Below are positions 18,550-27,162 of a DNA stretch of 64,000 bases, piece after piece. The notes under the pieces were generated by a model that did not search any database, was not told where the DNA came from, and was given only the letters and a program-made list of their open reading frames with translations. The first letter of the stretch is position 1. Each line of letters starts with the position of its first letter. Both the position numbers and the translations under genes were made by a program. Location of the stretch: the NCBI RefSeq assembly GCF_000682775.1, contig NZ_AWFI01000001.1, positions 804,263-868,262 of the forward strand, given 5' to 3'. The DNA comes from Hyphomonas sp. L-53-1-40 (GTDB taxonomy: Bacteria > Pseudomonadota > Alphaproteobacteria > Caulobacterales > Hyphomonadaceae).

Positions 18550-20765
18550 TCTGATGCTCTCTTCAGTTTGCGGTCCAAAAAGGCCATACGCGTTCGCATT
18601 AGGTGGCGTTGCAGCGCTTCTCCCCGAATGCCGTGGCGTTGGCCCGGATAGGTCATCAACTCAAACGGTTTGCCCAATTCCTGAAGTTTGGCCATCAGAC
18701 GTGTGGCATTGTCGAAGGTGACGTTGTCGTCTGCCATGCCGTGAATGAGGAGGAGGGGGGTCGAAAGCGCGTCGAGTTTTGGAAAAACACTGGAGGCATT
18801 ATAGCCGCCGGGGTTGTTTTGCGGCGTCCCCATATACCGCTCCGTGTAGAATGTATCATAGAGGCTCCAGTCTGTAACCGCAGCTCCCGCGATAGCGCAG
18901 GCGAATGTATCGGCAGGTGCCTGCAGAATGGTCATCAGTGTCATGTACCCACCATAAGACCATCCCTGAATGGCAATTTTTCCGGGGTCGACAAATGGTT
19001 GTGCCTTGAGCCAGTCCACGCCCTTCACCTGATCGCTGACCTCATGCAGGCCGGTGCGATGATGGATCACATCCTCAAACTTCTTGCCGCGATTCCAACT
19101 GCCCCGATTATCGAGCCTGAAGACGACGTATCCCTGCCGGGCGAGATACTGGTCGGACAGACTACCCCAGCTGTTCGTTACAGTTTGGACGTGTGGTCCA
19201 CCATAAACTTCCACAATGGCCGGATAGCGTTTCCTTGCATCGAAGCCGGGTGGTTTCAGTAGGGAATAGTGTAGAATCTGGCCGTCATCAGCCGTCAGAA
19301 CTCCGAACTCCGGTGTGGCGTGATCCGGCAGGAAGGGGCGATAGGGATGGTCTTCGTTGAGCGCATTCTCGGAAATCCAGGCAATCAAACTGCCGTCAGA
19401 AGCGTACAGGCCGGTTTGAGGAGGTTGGCTCGGGCATGACGATGTTCCGACGAAGGATCGCCCGTCTGGTGCCATCGTGATGGACCATGTCTGGCCGATG
19501 GGGGTGATGCGCTCGACCTCTGGCTGAGTCGACGGACCAGGAGGTGCTGGTTTGCCACAATAGAGGTGGCACTCAAGCGACGTATCCAGAAACCCTGTGA
19601 AGAGTATTTCGGATATGTCGGCTTTTACATGCTGCAGCTTGTCGACAACCCAGTCACCACCGATCAGTTGCCCGGGGTGAGTTGTCGACGGCGGCAACAA
19701 ACTGATTTGGCGGTACCCACGAGATTCTTCCGTCAGAACGATGCCTGTAGCCCCCAAGCTCACGAAATCGGAAGACAGATTGATCCAATTGGGTTGCTCA
19801 TCAAGCTGAGCGACGGTGGCCTCATAAAGGCGCAACCCTTTCTCGGAATGCTTGAAGGCCATGAATTCTACCATTTCGAGCTTTGTCTGAGCCCGATTGA
19901 CGCGCTGGACGAAGAGGCTGTTCTCAGTCCAATTAGCCCGCGCGAGATACTGGTCGGTCGCGTGCCCCCAGTCATTTCGCCGCCAAGTAATCTCCGCGAC
20001 AATGCCGGTTTCCACCTCCAGAACAAATAGATCCACAATGGCGTTGGGGCGGCCAGCGCGAGGATAGCGCTGCTCGATGACGGAAACCTTTTCCGCAGCG
20101 ATGTCAAAGCGTGGCACGATGTCCACGGATGTTTCATCTACACGCGTATAGGCGATGTACTTATCGTCGGGGCTCCACCAATATCCGGTATATCGGCTCA
20201 TCTCTTCCTGCGCGACAAATTCGGCGACGCCATACGACAGTGATTTCGACGGATCGGCTGGGGGTGATGCGCGTTTCTCGTCGCCCGTCGCAAGATCAAT
20301 TATCCAGAGCGCCCCGTCCCGAATGAAGCTGGCATACGTGCCTTTGGGGGAGATGCGCGCATCATAGTTAAAGGCATCAGAATTGGTCAGTTGCCGAACC
20401 TGCGGACCGCTTTCGGTAAGGGTGACCAGATGCAGGGTTCCGCCCAGTGGGACGAGTATCGTCGTAGCTGTACCCCATGAGTAGTCGAGGATTCCTGTTC
20501 TCCCCGCAATTCGCTTACGCTCGCGTAGGGCTATTTCTTCCTCTGAGAGAACGATGTCTTCCGGTTCAAGTAATAGGGAATCCACTAGGAGGGACGGCAC
20601 GCCCGTCTCAACGTCGTATTGCCAGAGATCGTGTCTTTGCTGGTCGTCGGGCCGTGGCTTCAGGAACGTCACCCGCGCGGCATCGGGCGAGTACTTGATG
20701 CCCAGTGTTGCCTGGCCAGTCAGGGAAGGCGACGCAAAGAGGCGATCCAGGGTCAATTCTGTCAT
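18546..20765 (-). CDS. Prolyl oligopeptidase family serine peptidase (DPP IV-like, S9B)
   Basis: A 739-residue S9 peptidase: an N-terminal beta-propeller (to about residue 470) and an alpha/beta hydrolase domain with nucleophile GWSYGGYM, acid in HGMADDNVTF and His in YPGQRHGIRG. The Glu pair needed for the free N-terminus in DPP IV is present in FVAQEEMSRYTGYWWSPD, so release of X-Pro dipeptides is predicted. I see no signal peptide, so it seems cytoplasmic. ATG 20765 is chosen; a TTG 42 bases upstream is in frame. First gene of a four-gene operon. Confidence 0.93.
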   Translation of the reverse strand: MTELTLDRLFASPSLTGQATLGIKYSPDAARVTFLKPRPDDQQRHDLWQYDVETGVPSLLVDSLLLEPEDIVLSEEEIALRERKRIAGRTGILDYSWGTATTILVPLGGTLHLVTLTESGPQVRQLTNSDAFNYDARISPKGTYASFIRDGALWIIDLATGDEKRASPPADPSKSLSYGVAEFVAQEEMSRYTGYWWSPDDKYIAYTRVDETSVDIVPRFDIAAEKVSVIEQRYPRAGRPNAIVDLFVLEVETGIVAEITWRRNDWGHATDQYLARANWTENSLFVQRVNRAQTKLEMVEFMAFKHSEKGLRLYEATVAQLDEQPNWINLSSDFVSLGATGIVLTEESRGYRQISLLPPSTTHPGQLIGGDWVVDKLQHVKADISEILFTGFLDTSLECHLYCGKPAPPGPSTQPEVERITPIGQTWSITMAPDGRSFVGTSSCPSQPPQTGLYASDGSLIAWISENALNEDHPYRPFLPDHATPEFGVLTADDGQILHYSLLKPPGFDARKRYPAIVEVYGGPHVQTVTNSWGSLSDQYLARQGYVVFRLDNRGSWNRGKKFEDVIHHRTGLHEVSDQVKGVDWLKAQPFVDPGKIAIQGWSYGGYMTLMTILQAPADTFACAIAGAAVTDWSLYDTFYTERYMGTPQNNPGGYNASSVFPKLDALSTPLLLIHGMADDNVTFDNATRLMAKLQELGKPFELMTYPGQRHGIRGEALQRHLMRTRMAFLDRKLKRASE

Positions 20766-20933
20766 ATACGGCGTGTGTCCTGAGGAAAGTATTTTGCTAT
20801 CGATCAAAGTGTGCCCTGAGTATCCGTGTTCATCACTTGCGAACGCAGATTCAGTGAATATCGGAAAGCAACCAGTCGCCAGAAGTAAACACTTATTTCA
20901 ACTTTTGTGAGGCAGAAACTGCCAAAAGTCGCT

Positions 20934-21593
20934 ATGCAAATAGTGGTTTATGCATATCGTGCACTTATGGCGGAAGGGGATGTTCTGTTCGAACAAGCGG
21001 TCGCCTTGCTACTCGATAGCGAGGGCGGAGAGAGCTTGATGAAATCCGCGGCGTTGATGCGCCGGGCTGCGGATTCCGGACATGCTGCGGCCGCCAACAA
21101 TTTCGGTGCAATGCTACATCACGGGCGGGGTGTCCATCAGGACTTTGCCGCTGCCAGAGCCTATTATGCGCAGGCCGCAGAGGCTGACCTGCCACCCGCA
21201 TTGTTCAATCTGGGGTTCATGAAGCTCCGTGGCCTTGGTGGCGAACGCAATGAAACGGATGCGCGCCGCTTGTTTGAGCAGGCCGCGCATTTGGGCGAAG
21301 TGAATGCAATGACATACCTCGGCGTCATGATGATGACGGGGGCTGGCGGTCCCAGGGAGTTCGAAACCGCGCAATCGTGGTGGGACAAGGGCGCAGAGCT
21401 TGGCGACAATCGCTGCGCATTCAATCTCGGAATTGCTCATGCTGGTGGGCATGGTCAGGACCAGCCTGATTTTGTTGAAGCCTGGCGGTGGTTCAGTCGC
21501 GCTCAGGACATGGGCAATCGTAGCGCCGAGACAGAACTCGAGCGCCTCGAAAGTGTGCTGACCGACGACGAGCGCAAACGCATCGAAGGCTAA
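20934..21593 (+). CDS. Sel1-like repeat (TPR-like) protein
   Basis: About 219 residues. From residue ~40 it consists of four to five Sel1 repeats, with units such as AAAANNFGAMLHHGRGV, PALFNLGFMKLRGLGG, AMTYLGVMMMTGAGG and CAFNLGIAHAGGHG, each an Ala/Gly-marked helix pair. These solenoids mediate protein-protein contacts. No signal peptide is visible, so a cytoplasmic adaptor is suggested. The start is unsure: ATG 20934 or ATG 20967, neither with a good ribosome site. It lies 150 bases before ettA on the same strand. Confidence 0.82.
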   Translation: MQIVVYAYRALMAEGDVLFEQAVALLLDSEGGESLMKSAALMRRAADSGHAAAANNFGAMLHHGRGVHQDFAAARAYYAQAAEADLPPALFNLGFMKLRGLGGERNETDARRLFEQAAHLGEVNAMTYLGVMMMTGAGGPREFETAQSWWDKGAELGDNRCAFNLGIAHAGGHGQDQPDFVEAWRWFSRAQDMGNRSAETELERLESVLTDDERKRIEG

Positions 21594-21742
21594 TCGAGCG
21601 TTTGGTGAAGGGGGAGGTTTCTGGCCAAGCGAGGTTTGCCAGAGACGTTTCTCAGAACAGGTTGCGCATACCCGCTTGATTTTCAGCCACGTCTGCGTAA
21701 CTGAGGCGACATATTCCCCCAAAGTTTCAGGAGACGCTTTTA

Positions 21743-23407
21743 ATGGCCGGTCCCCAAATCGTATTCCAAATGCAAGGCCTGACCAAGGCATACGCCGGTG
21801 GCAAGAAGGTGTTCGAGAACATTCACCTGAATTTCCTGCCGGATGCCAAGATTGGTGTGGTCGGCGTCAACGGGTCTGGTAAGTCCACGCTGCTGCGTAT
21901 CATGGCGGGTGAAGACAAGGACTTTCAAGGCGAAGCTTGGGCGGCTGATGGCGTGAAAGTCGGTTATCTGCCGCAGGAACCGAAACTCGACCCCAAGCTT
22001 AGCGTGTTCGACAACGTCGCTTCAAAATGCCCTGAAAAGCAGATGCTGGACGAGTTCAACACAATTTCAGAAAAGCTTGGCGAAGACTATTCTGACGAGT
22101 TGATGGAACAGATGACGGCGCTGCAAGAGAAAATTGATGCGGCAGATGCATGGGACATCGACTCCAAGATTTCGATGGCGATGAACGCGTTGCGCTGCCC
22201 CGACGATGACGCCGATGTGGAAAGCCTGTCAGGCGGCGAGGTCCGCCGCGTAGCGATTTGCCAGCTGCTTCTTTCGAAGCCTGACATGATCCTGATGGAT
22301 GAACCGACCAACCATCTCGACGCCGAAACCGTCGCGTGGCTGCAGAATTATCTGATCAACTTCCCGGGCTGTGTGATCCTCGTGACCCACGACCGCTACT
22401 TCCTTGATGATATTACGAGTTGGATCCTCGAACTCGACCGTGGACGCGGTGTTCCCTTCCAAGGCAACTATTCCGGTTGGGTCGAGCAAAAAGCCAAGCG
22501 CATGGAGCAGGAGGCGCGTGAAGAATCCGGTCGCAAACGCACTTTGGCAAAGGAGCTTGAGTGGGTTCGTTCTGGTCAGAAGGCGCGCCAGGCAAAATCC
22601 AAGGCGCGTATCAACGCCTATGAGGAAATGGCATCGCAGGCTGAGCGCGAGAAGGTCATGACCGCGCAAATCCGGATTCCCCCTGGCCCGCGCCTTGGTG
22701 GAGTCGTTCTGGAGGCGGAAGGGCTGCGAAAGGCATTCGGCGACAATCTCCTGATCGAAAACTTGGACTTCAAATTGCCCCCTGGCGGCATTGTTGGTGT
22801 CATCGGCCCGAATGGTGCGGGTAAGTCGACGCTTTTCAAGATGATCCTTGAGCAGGAGAAGCCTGATGAAGGTAGCCTGCGCATCGGGGATACGGTGAAG
22901 ATTGGTTACGTTGACCAGAGCCGTGACAAACTCGATTCCGACAAGAATGTCTGGGAGGAAATTTCCGGGGGGACGGATGTCATCGATTTGGGTGGTGTTG
23001 AAGTCATGTCGCGCGCATACGTCGGCGCGTTCAACTTCAAGGGCACAGATCAGCAGAAAAAAGTCGGGCTCCTGTCTGGGGGTGAGCGCAATCGCGTCCA
23101 TCTCGCCAAGATGCTCAAGGGTAGCCATAATTTGCTTCTGCTAGATGAACCGACCAACGATCTCGACGTGGAAACCTTGCAGGCGCTCGAAGAAGGCCTC
23201 GACAATTTTCCCGGCTGCGCCGTGATCATTTCGCACGATCGCTGGTTCCTGGACCGTATGGCAACGCATATTCTCGCATTCGAGGGCGACTCCCATGTTG
23301 AATGGTTCGAGGGAGATTTTTCTTCCTACCTTGAAGACAAGAAGCGCCGTTTGGGCGAGGATGCTGTTAATCCCAAGCGTCTGAAATTCAAGAAATTTGC
23401 CCGCTGA
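21743..23407 (+). CDS. ettA: Energy-dependent translational throttle protein EttA (ABC-F)
   Basis: A 554-residue ABC-F protein, full length. Two ABC cassettes without membrane domains: Walker A GVNGSGKSTLL and GPNGAGKSTLF, signatures LSGGEVRRVA and LSGGERNRVH, Walker B ILMDEPTNHLD and LLLDEPTNDLD. The arm subdomain that contacts the E site and the linker with a basic stretch (LAKELEWVRSGQKARQAKSKA) are present. In E. coli it binds the ribosomal E site and gates the first elongation step according to ATP/ADP. A GC-rich hairpin follows the stop. Confidence 0.97.
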   Translation: MAGPQIVFQMQGLTKAYAGGKKVFENIHLNFLPDAKIGVVGVNGSGKSTLLRIMAGEDKDFQGEAWAADGVKVGYLPQEPKLDPKLSVFDNVASKCPEKQMLDEFNTISEKLGEDYSDELMEQMTALQEKIDAADAWDIDSKISMAMNALRCPDDDADVESLSGGEVRRVAICQLLLSKPDMILMDEPTNHLDAETVAWLQNYLINFPGCVILVTHDRYFLDDITSWILELDRGRGVPFQGNYSGWVEQKAKRMEQEAREESGRKRTLAKELEWVRSGQKARQAKSKARINAYEEMASQAEREKVMTAQIRIPPGPRLGGVVLEAEGLRKAFGDNLLIENLDFKLPPGGIVGVIGPNGAGKSTLFKMILEQEKPDEGSLRIGDTVKIGYVDQSRDKLDSDKNVWEEISGGTDVIDLGGVEVMSRAYVGAFNFKGTDQQKKVGLLSGGERNRVHLAKMLKGSHNLLLLDEPTNDLDVETLQALEEGLDNFPGCAVIISHDRWFLDRMATHILAFEGDSHVEWFEGDFSSYLEDKKRRLGEDAVNPKRLKFKKFAR

Positions 23408-23420
23408 CGGACAACAGTTT

Positions 23421-23445
23421 GGCCCGTTGGAAGGCGGGCCTTACT
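23421..23445 (+). terminator. Probable terminator after ettA
   Basis: Stem GGCCCG/CGGGCC (23421-23426, 23435-23440) with an eight-base loop, extended by weak pairs, followed by TTACTT. It starts 14 bases past the stop codon. The T run is broken, so termination may be partial. Confidence 0.6.
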
Positions 23446-23520
23446 TGACGCCCCACACCAAAAGTGAAGTGTCGTCGCATAACTGACAAGCGTTTGCTTT
23501 CCGCGTAGTCATAAGTGTGA

Positions 23521-23563
23521 TCGAATTTTGGTGTAAATTCGAATTTTGTTAATATTCGTTAAC
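23521..23563. repeat. Paired 10-bp direct repeat and TTAA pair before the sulfotransferase
   Basis: TCGAATTTTG occurs at 23521-23530 and again at 23539-23548, an 18-base period, directly followed by TTAA-N6-TTAAC (23549-23563). The AT-rich block lies about 100 bases before the sulfotransferase start, a likely place for a regulator or promoter. Confidence 0.5.
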
Positions 23564-23604
23564 GAGATGCTTGCGTGTCGTCATTCCTTTGCCGATAAGA
23601 GCCT

Positions 23605-23653
23605 CACCCTTTAAGGGGTGGGGACGGAATGTGCGTCTATGCTCAACCTGAGC
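23605..23653 (+). promoter_or_regulatory. Two leader hairpins upstream of the sulfotransferase
   Basis: The first, CACCCTT/AAGGGGTG with one bulge, spans 23605-23620. The second, GCTCA/TGAGC with loop ACC, spans 23641-23653 and ends 10 bases before the ATG at 23664, over the place where a ribosome site would lie. Each is short. Their relevance is inferred from position only. Confidence 0.35.
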
Positions 23654-23663
23654 ATTGAAGCGC

Positions 23664-24551
23664 ATGGCTATGTGGGAATGTTCGACGATGATCCAGACCG
23701 GCGAACCAAGGGAAAAGACTGCGGCTGACGCAATCGTCATCGGGGCTATGCGGGCCGGAACGACAGCCCTGTACCGGGTGTTCCTTGAAAGCGGTCTTGT
23801 GGCCGTGCCGGAATGCAAGGAAACGGACTTTTATCTTTCGAAAGAAAATTTCGCGCGAGGTCTGGGCTGGTATCGCAGACAGTTTGGCAATTCGGACCTT
23901 CCTTGGGTGGATTTTTGTCCGAACTACACAAAGCGGGACATGTTTCCAGGCGCACCGGCGCGAACCTATGAAAATGCTCCGAACTCGAAGCTGATCTTTA
24001 TCGCTCGGGATCCCGTTGCGCGGGCAGAGTCCCAGTACAGGCATACATTCATGCATTCTGCATCTCTGGCTGAGCCGGCTGATGTGTTCGACACGAGTGA
24101 GGGTGAGCACATACTGATGGTCAGCAAATATGCGTACCAGTTGGAGCCCTATTTTGAGTACTGGTCAAAAGACGATATTTTAATCGTGGATTTCAACGAT
24201 CTGCTTGGCAATTCTTCCTCCGTGTTCAAGCGTATTGCAGAGCATATCGGTCTGGCACCTTCGGCCGTCGAACATTTGAGCAATCTACCCGAGGCTAATT
24301 CTGGAGATGAAATTCGCAAAATGCCTCGTTGGTGGGGCCAGATGCGGGATACTGGTATGGGAAGGTATGTCCGTTCGCACACGCCGCGGGTCCTGATCGA
24401 CTCCTTGCGTGCAGCAGTCAAAACGAAGAAACCCGTCGAAGTTCCAGAATTCGACGATAGAATTCGTTCGAGTTTGGCGCAGAAGCTGAAGACTGATGCG
24501 AGTCGCTTTCGGGAGATAACTGGAAAGCCTTTCCGCAACTGGACTGTGTAA
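23664..24551 (+). CDS. PAPS-dependent sulfotransferase
   Basis: About 295 residues. It has the 5'-phosphosulfate loop AIVIGAMRAGTTALYRVF and the 3'-phosphate motif IFIARDPVARAESQYRH, the two hallmarks of sulfotransferases using 3'-phosphoadenylyl sulfate. It would transfer a sulfuryl group to a carbohydrate or other hydroxyl acceptor; the acceptor is unknown. Starts at 23664, 23670 or 23688 are possible, none with a good ribosome site. No export signal. It stands alone between ettA and the convergent mla genes, separated from the glycan locus by 15 kb. Confidence 0.85.
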   Translation: MAMWECSTMIQTGEPREKTAADAIVIGAMRAGTTALYRVFLESGLVAVPECKETDFYLSKENFARGLGWYRRQFGNSDLPWVDFCPNYTKRDMFPGAPARTYENAPNSKLIFIARDPVARAESQYRHTFMHSASLAEPADVFDTSEGEHILMVSKYAYQLEPYFEYWSKDDILIVDFNDLLGNSSSVFKRIAEHIGLAPSAVEHLSNLPEANSGDEIRKMPRWWGQMRDTGMGRYVRSHTPRVLIDSLRAAVKTKKPVEVPEFDDRIRSSLAQKLKTDASRFREITGKPFRNWTV

Positions 24552-24560
24552 GCCGCGTGT

Positions 24561-24600
24561 AAAAAGCCCCCGACCGGTCATCTGGCGGGGGCTCTGTATC
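24561..24600 (-). terminator. Bidirectional terminator between sulfotransferase and mlaC
   Basis: Stem AGCCCCCG/CGGGGGCT at 24565-24572 and 24586-24593 with a 13-base loop. On the minus strand it is followed by TTTTTA, a good T run for the mla operon; on the plus strand only by a broken T run. It fills the gap between the two convergent stops. Confidence 0.85.
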
Positions 24601-24619
24601 TTTGGCTGATTTCAAACGA

Positions 24620-25276
24620 CTAGCTTCGCTTTTCGGTTTCGAGCTTGCGCTTCATGCTTTCAATCTTGTCAATCAAGGCCTCGGCCGACCCGTTCGAGCG
24701 GTCTAGCAATGCGAGGAATTGTGCACGCTGTTCGATTGCGAGCCAGATCAGATTGCCGTCCAGATTCAGGGCGACATCTACGACTTGATATTTGCCGTCT
24801 CGGGTCAGAACGCGCCACCGCACATCCATGTCCTTGCCGTCTTGACGCTTGATCACCGTGTTGACGATCGAATCGGTCGGAGATCGATCCACCGAATCCT
24901 TCACGATTACGGCTTCTCCGCGATAAGCGTCGAGCTCATTCTCATAAACTGCGAGTGCATACTCCCGAAAAATTTTCCGGTAGCGAGCTAACTCATCTTC
25001 GTTGAACCGGCGCGCATACTTGCCAATGGCAAAGTTTGACACCGCAGTCATGTCGGTGAACTCATCCATGTAAGTATTGAATTTTTCTGTACGCTCTTCT
25101 GCGTCCAGGGACGGATCGTTCAGCGACGCCAACACGTCACTGGCGTTCCCCTGAACATAGGATTCTGTCTTTGCGTCTGCGTAGCTGGTCGGGGCAAGCA
25201 TCAACATTGCAGCACCAGCCAATGCAAAATATCGGTAGTCGCGTTTCACATTTTCGCTCCTGTTGGTGGTCATCAC
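24620..25276 (-). CDS. mlaC: MlaC-family periplasmic phospholipid-binding protein
   Basis: A 218-residue protein with a signal peptide (hydrophobic core near residues 17-30, cleavage about YADA). The mature part has the MlaC/Ttg2 pattern: TAVSNFAIGKYARRFNEDELARY, FREYALAVYENEL and VRWRVLTRDGKYQVVDVALN. MlaC carries phospholipid between outer-membrane MlaA and the inner-membrane MlaFEDB complex, keeping the outer leaflet free of phospholipid. The order mlaA then mlaC, nine bases apart, is the common alphaproteobacterial arrangement. The mlaFED genes are elsewhere. Confidence 0.88.
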   Translation of the reverse strand: MMTTNRSENVKRDYRYFALAGAAMLMLAPTSYADAKTESYVQGNASDVLASLNDPSLDAEERTEKFNTYMDEFTDMTAVSNFAIGKYARRFNEDELARYRKIFREYALAVYENELDAYRGEAVIVKDSVDRSPTDSIVNTVIKRQDGKDMDVRWRVLTRDGKYQVVDVALNLDGNLIWLAIEQRAQFLALLDRSNGSAEALIDKIESMKRKLETEKRS

Positions 25277-25285
25277 GCCCCGGAC

Positions 25286-26041
25286 CTACTCTTCAAATTC
25301 GTCAAAATCAGGGAGATCCTCGTAAGCATCTTCCTCGTCTATGCGACCATTACGTATTTCTGCCTGACGCTGGGATGAATAAAGTCTCCGCAAAGCGACG
25401 TAAGGCTCTGGCTGGGCGTTCAGTTGTTCCAGCGCATCATCAAGGGCGACGCGGGCGTTCAGCCCTCCGAGAATTCCACGGCCCAGTGCAATGTGATCAT
25501 CGAGGTCGGGATTGTTATCGAATTCTGTCCAGACGAGCGGGTCTAGCGCACGATCCACACCGCTGCCGAACAGGTCACGCGGCGTTGTTGGTCCCATCAG
25601 GGGCAGGATCAGGAAGGGGCCGCTATCGACACCCCACACAGCAAGGGTTTGTCCGAAATCCTCATTGTGCTTCTCAATACCGGTATACTCGGCAACGTCC
25701 CAAAGTCCGGCGATGCCGAGCGTCGAGTTCAGAAAAAATCGAGCGAATGTTTCGCTAGCGCGATCACTCTCGCCCTGAAGGACATCGTTCACAAAGATCA
25801 CTGGAGACTTCAAGTTGTGAAGGAAGTCGCTTAGTCGGTCCCGACCGTACTCAGGGGTCACCGTCTCATACACGTCGGCTGCGGGGCCAAGCGCATACTT
25901 GTCTACGCCACTATTGAAGGCGAACATCTGGCGATTGAAGCCCTCATATGGGTCGCGAACAGCGCCAGATTCGACGTTTTGTGTGGACGCACAGGCTCCT
26001 AGCCCTATGGCAAGAACCGCAGCAAAGAGTCGCTGTGTCAT
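25286..26041 (-). CDS. mlaA: MlaA family lipoprotein (VacJ)
   Basis: A ~251-residue outer-membrane lipoprotein with a lipobox LGAC after the signal segment (residues 1-16). Family signatures are DPYEGFNRQMFAFN, the NDVLQGE segment, RFFLNSTLGIAGLWDVA and GPFLILPLMGPTTPRD. MlaA removes phospholipids from the outer leaflet and passes them to MlaC. ATG 26041 places the signal peptide correctly; an upstream extension of 19 codons is unlikely. The C-terminal tail is Asp/Glu-rich. Confidence 0.93.
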   Translation of the reverse strand: MTQRLFAAVLAIGLGACASTQNVESGAVRDPYEGFNRQMFAFNSGVDKYALGPAADVYETVTPEYGRDRLSDFLHNLKSPVIFVNDVLQGESDRASETFARFFLNSTLGIAGLWDVAEYTGIEKHNEDFGQTLAVWGVDSGPFLILPLMGPTTPRDLFGSGVDRALDPLVWTEFDNNPDLDDHIALGRGILGGLNARVALDDALEQLNAQPEPYVALRRLYSSQRQAEIRNGRIDEEDAYEDLPDFDEFEE

Positions 26042-26158
26042 GTGTGGATAACCCCGTTGTGGAAGCCGGTAGATGGTAGTTAAGCGTTGGCGCTTCAACT
26101 CTCAATCTCTACCCAAACACGCATAGGTGATATTTCTGTAAAGCTGTGTTGCAAAAAC

Positions 26159-26178
26159 ATATAAATCAATGTTTATAT
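26159..26178 (+). promoter_or_regulatory. AT-rich palindrome, candidate operator of the ArsR-methyltransferase/met operon
   Basis: ATATAAA-N6-TTTATAT, a perfect 7+7 inverted repeat, ends six bases before the ATG at 26185. Such ATA/TAT-rich dyads are typical for ArsR/SmtB-family binding. Autoregulation of the operon is the natural reading. No Shine-Dalgarno fits between the palindrome and the ATG, so the transcript may be leaderless or start at ATG 26206. Confidence 0.6.
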
Positions 26179-26184
26179 CATTAA

Positions 26185-27162
26185 ATGACTTCACGGCTGT
26201 CATCCATGATTGAGGCTCTGCGCGCAGCAGGGGAGCCCACCCGTTTGAGGGTGTTGGCCCTGTTGCGCCAGCGGGACCTGTCGGTCGGGGAACTGGTGCA
26301 GGTATTGGAGCAGTCCCAGCCTCGCCTGTCTCACCACCTGAAGGCGCTCACGGCTGCAGGTTTGGTTGAGCGTTTGCCTGAAGGTTCATTTGTCTTCTAT
26401 CGCGCTTCAACCGGGTCGTATGGAAAAGCATTTCTGGATTCCTTGTTTGCGCAACTGGATCGAGACGAGCCGGAACTGGCTCGTGATGCAGTGCGTCTCG
26501 ACGAAGTGAGCGCTGCACGTGCGGAATCAGCAGAAGCTTACTTCTCAAACATCGCTGAGACGTGGGACCGTTTGCGGTCTCTTCACTATCCCAACGATCT
26601 GATCGAGGGGGCTCTAGTCGAACTCGCGGGGAAGGGGCCATTTGGGCGCGTCCTGGATTTCGGAACCGGTACCGGACGTATGCTGAGCCTGTTTGCACCT
26701 TTGGCCGAGGAAGCAGAGGGAATTGACCTAAGTCACCATATGCTCACTGTCGCGCGGGCAAATCTGGAACAGCAAGGCGTACAAGGCGCTCGCGTGCGTC
26801 AGGGGAATGTGACAGCTGTACCGTTTGACGACAACTCTGCTGATTTGGTGATTATTCACCAGGTTCTTCACTATATGGACGCGCCAAATCGGGCGATCGC
26901 GGAGGCGAGCCGTGTGCTGAAGCCCGGCGGTCAACTACTGATCGTGGATTTCGCACCGCATGATCTGGAGTTTTTGCGTGCCGAGTATGGCCATCATCGA
27001 TTGGGTATGGCGCACGAAGCTATGGCTGTGTGGTCTGCAGACGTGGGTCTCTACCTCTTCGAGCCGCGGTCCTTTGCGCCTCCAGAAGGTGAACAGGATG
27101 GTCTTACCGTAAACATCTGGAAGGCGGTCAAGTCCGCCAAACCCAAGGAACATGTCGCATGA
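26185..27162 (+). CDS. ArsR-family regulator fused to a SAM-dependent methyltransferase
   Basis: A 325-residue fusion. Residues ~1-95 are an ArsR-type winged helix with GEPTRLRVLALLRQRDLSVGEL and the recognition helix QPRLSHHLKALTAAGLVE; the metal-binding ELCVCDL box of metal sensors is replaced, so metal sensing is unlikely. Residues ~130-300 form a class I methyltransferase with VLDFGTGTGRMLSLFAP and DLSHHMLTVAR. It is translationally coupled (ATGA) to metF and heads the methionine operon. It is related in architecture to regulators of the SAM/SAH cycle such as SahR-type proteins; the fused domain may sense SAM or SAH rather than methylate (inference). Confidence 0.85.
   Translation: MTSRLSSMIEALRAAGEPTRLRVLALLRQRDLSVGELVQVLEQSQPRLSHHLKALTAAGLVERLPEGSFVFYRASTGSYGKAFLDSLFAQLDRDEPELARDAVRLDEVSAARAESAEAYFSNIAETWDRLRSLHYPNDLIEGALVELAGKGPFGRVLDFGTGTGRMLSLFAPLAEEAEGIDLSHHMLTVARANLEQQGVQGARVRQGNVTAVPFDDNSADLVIIHQVLHYMDAPNRAIAEASRVLKPGGQLLIVDFAPHDLEFLRAEYGHHRLGMAHEAMAVWSADVGLYLFEPRSFAPPEGEQDGLTVNIWKAVKSAKPKEHVA

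Noticed and set aside
23549..23563. CtrA binding box
   Set aside because: Spacing between TTAA elements is six, not the seven required by the consensus. Kept only as a possible related element.
26042..26184. SAM or SAH riboswitch before the methionine operon
   Set aside because: No SAM-II or SAH-type core seen and almost no leader left after the palindrome; protein regulation is more likely.
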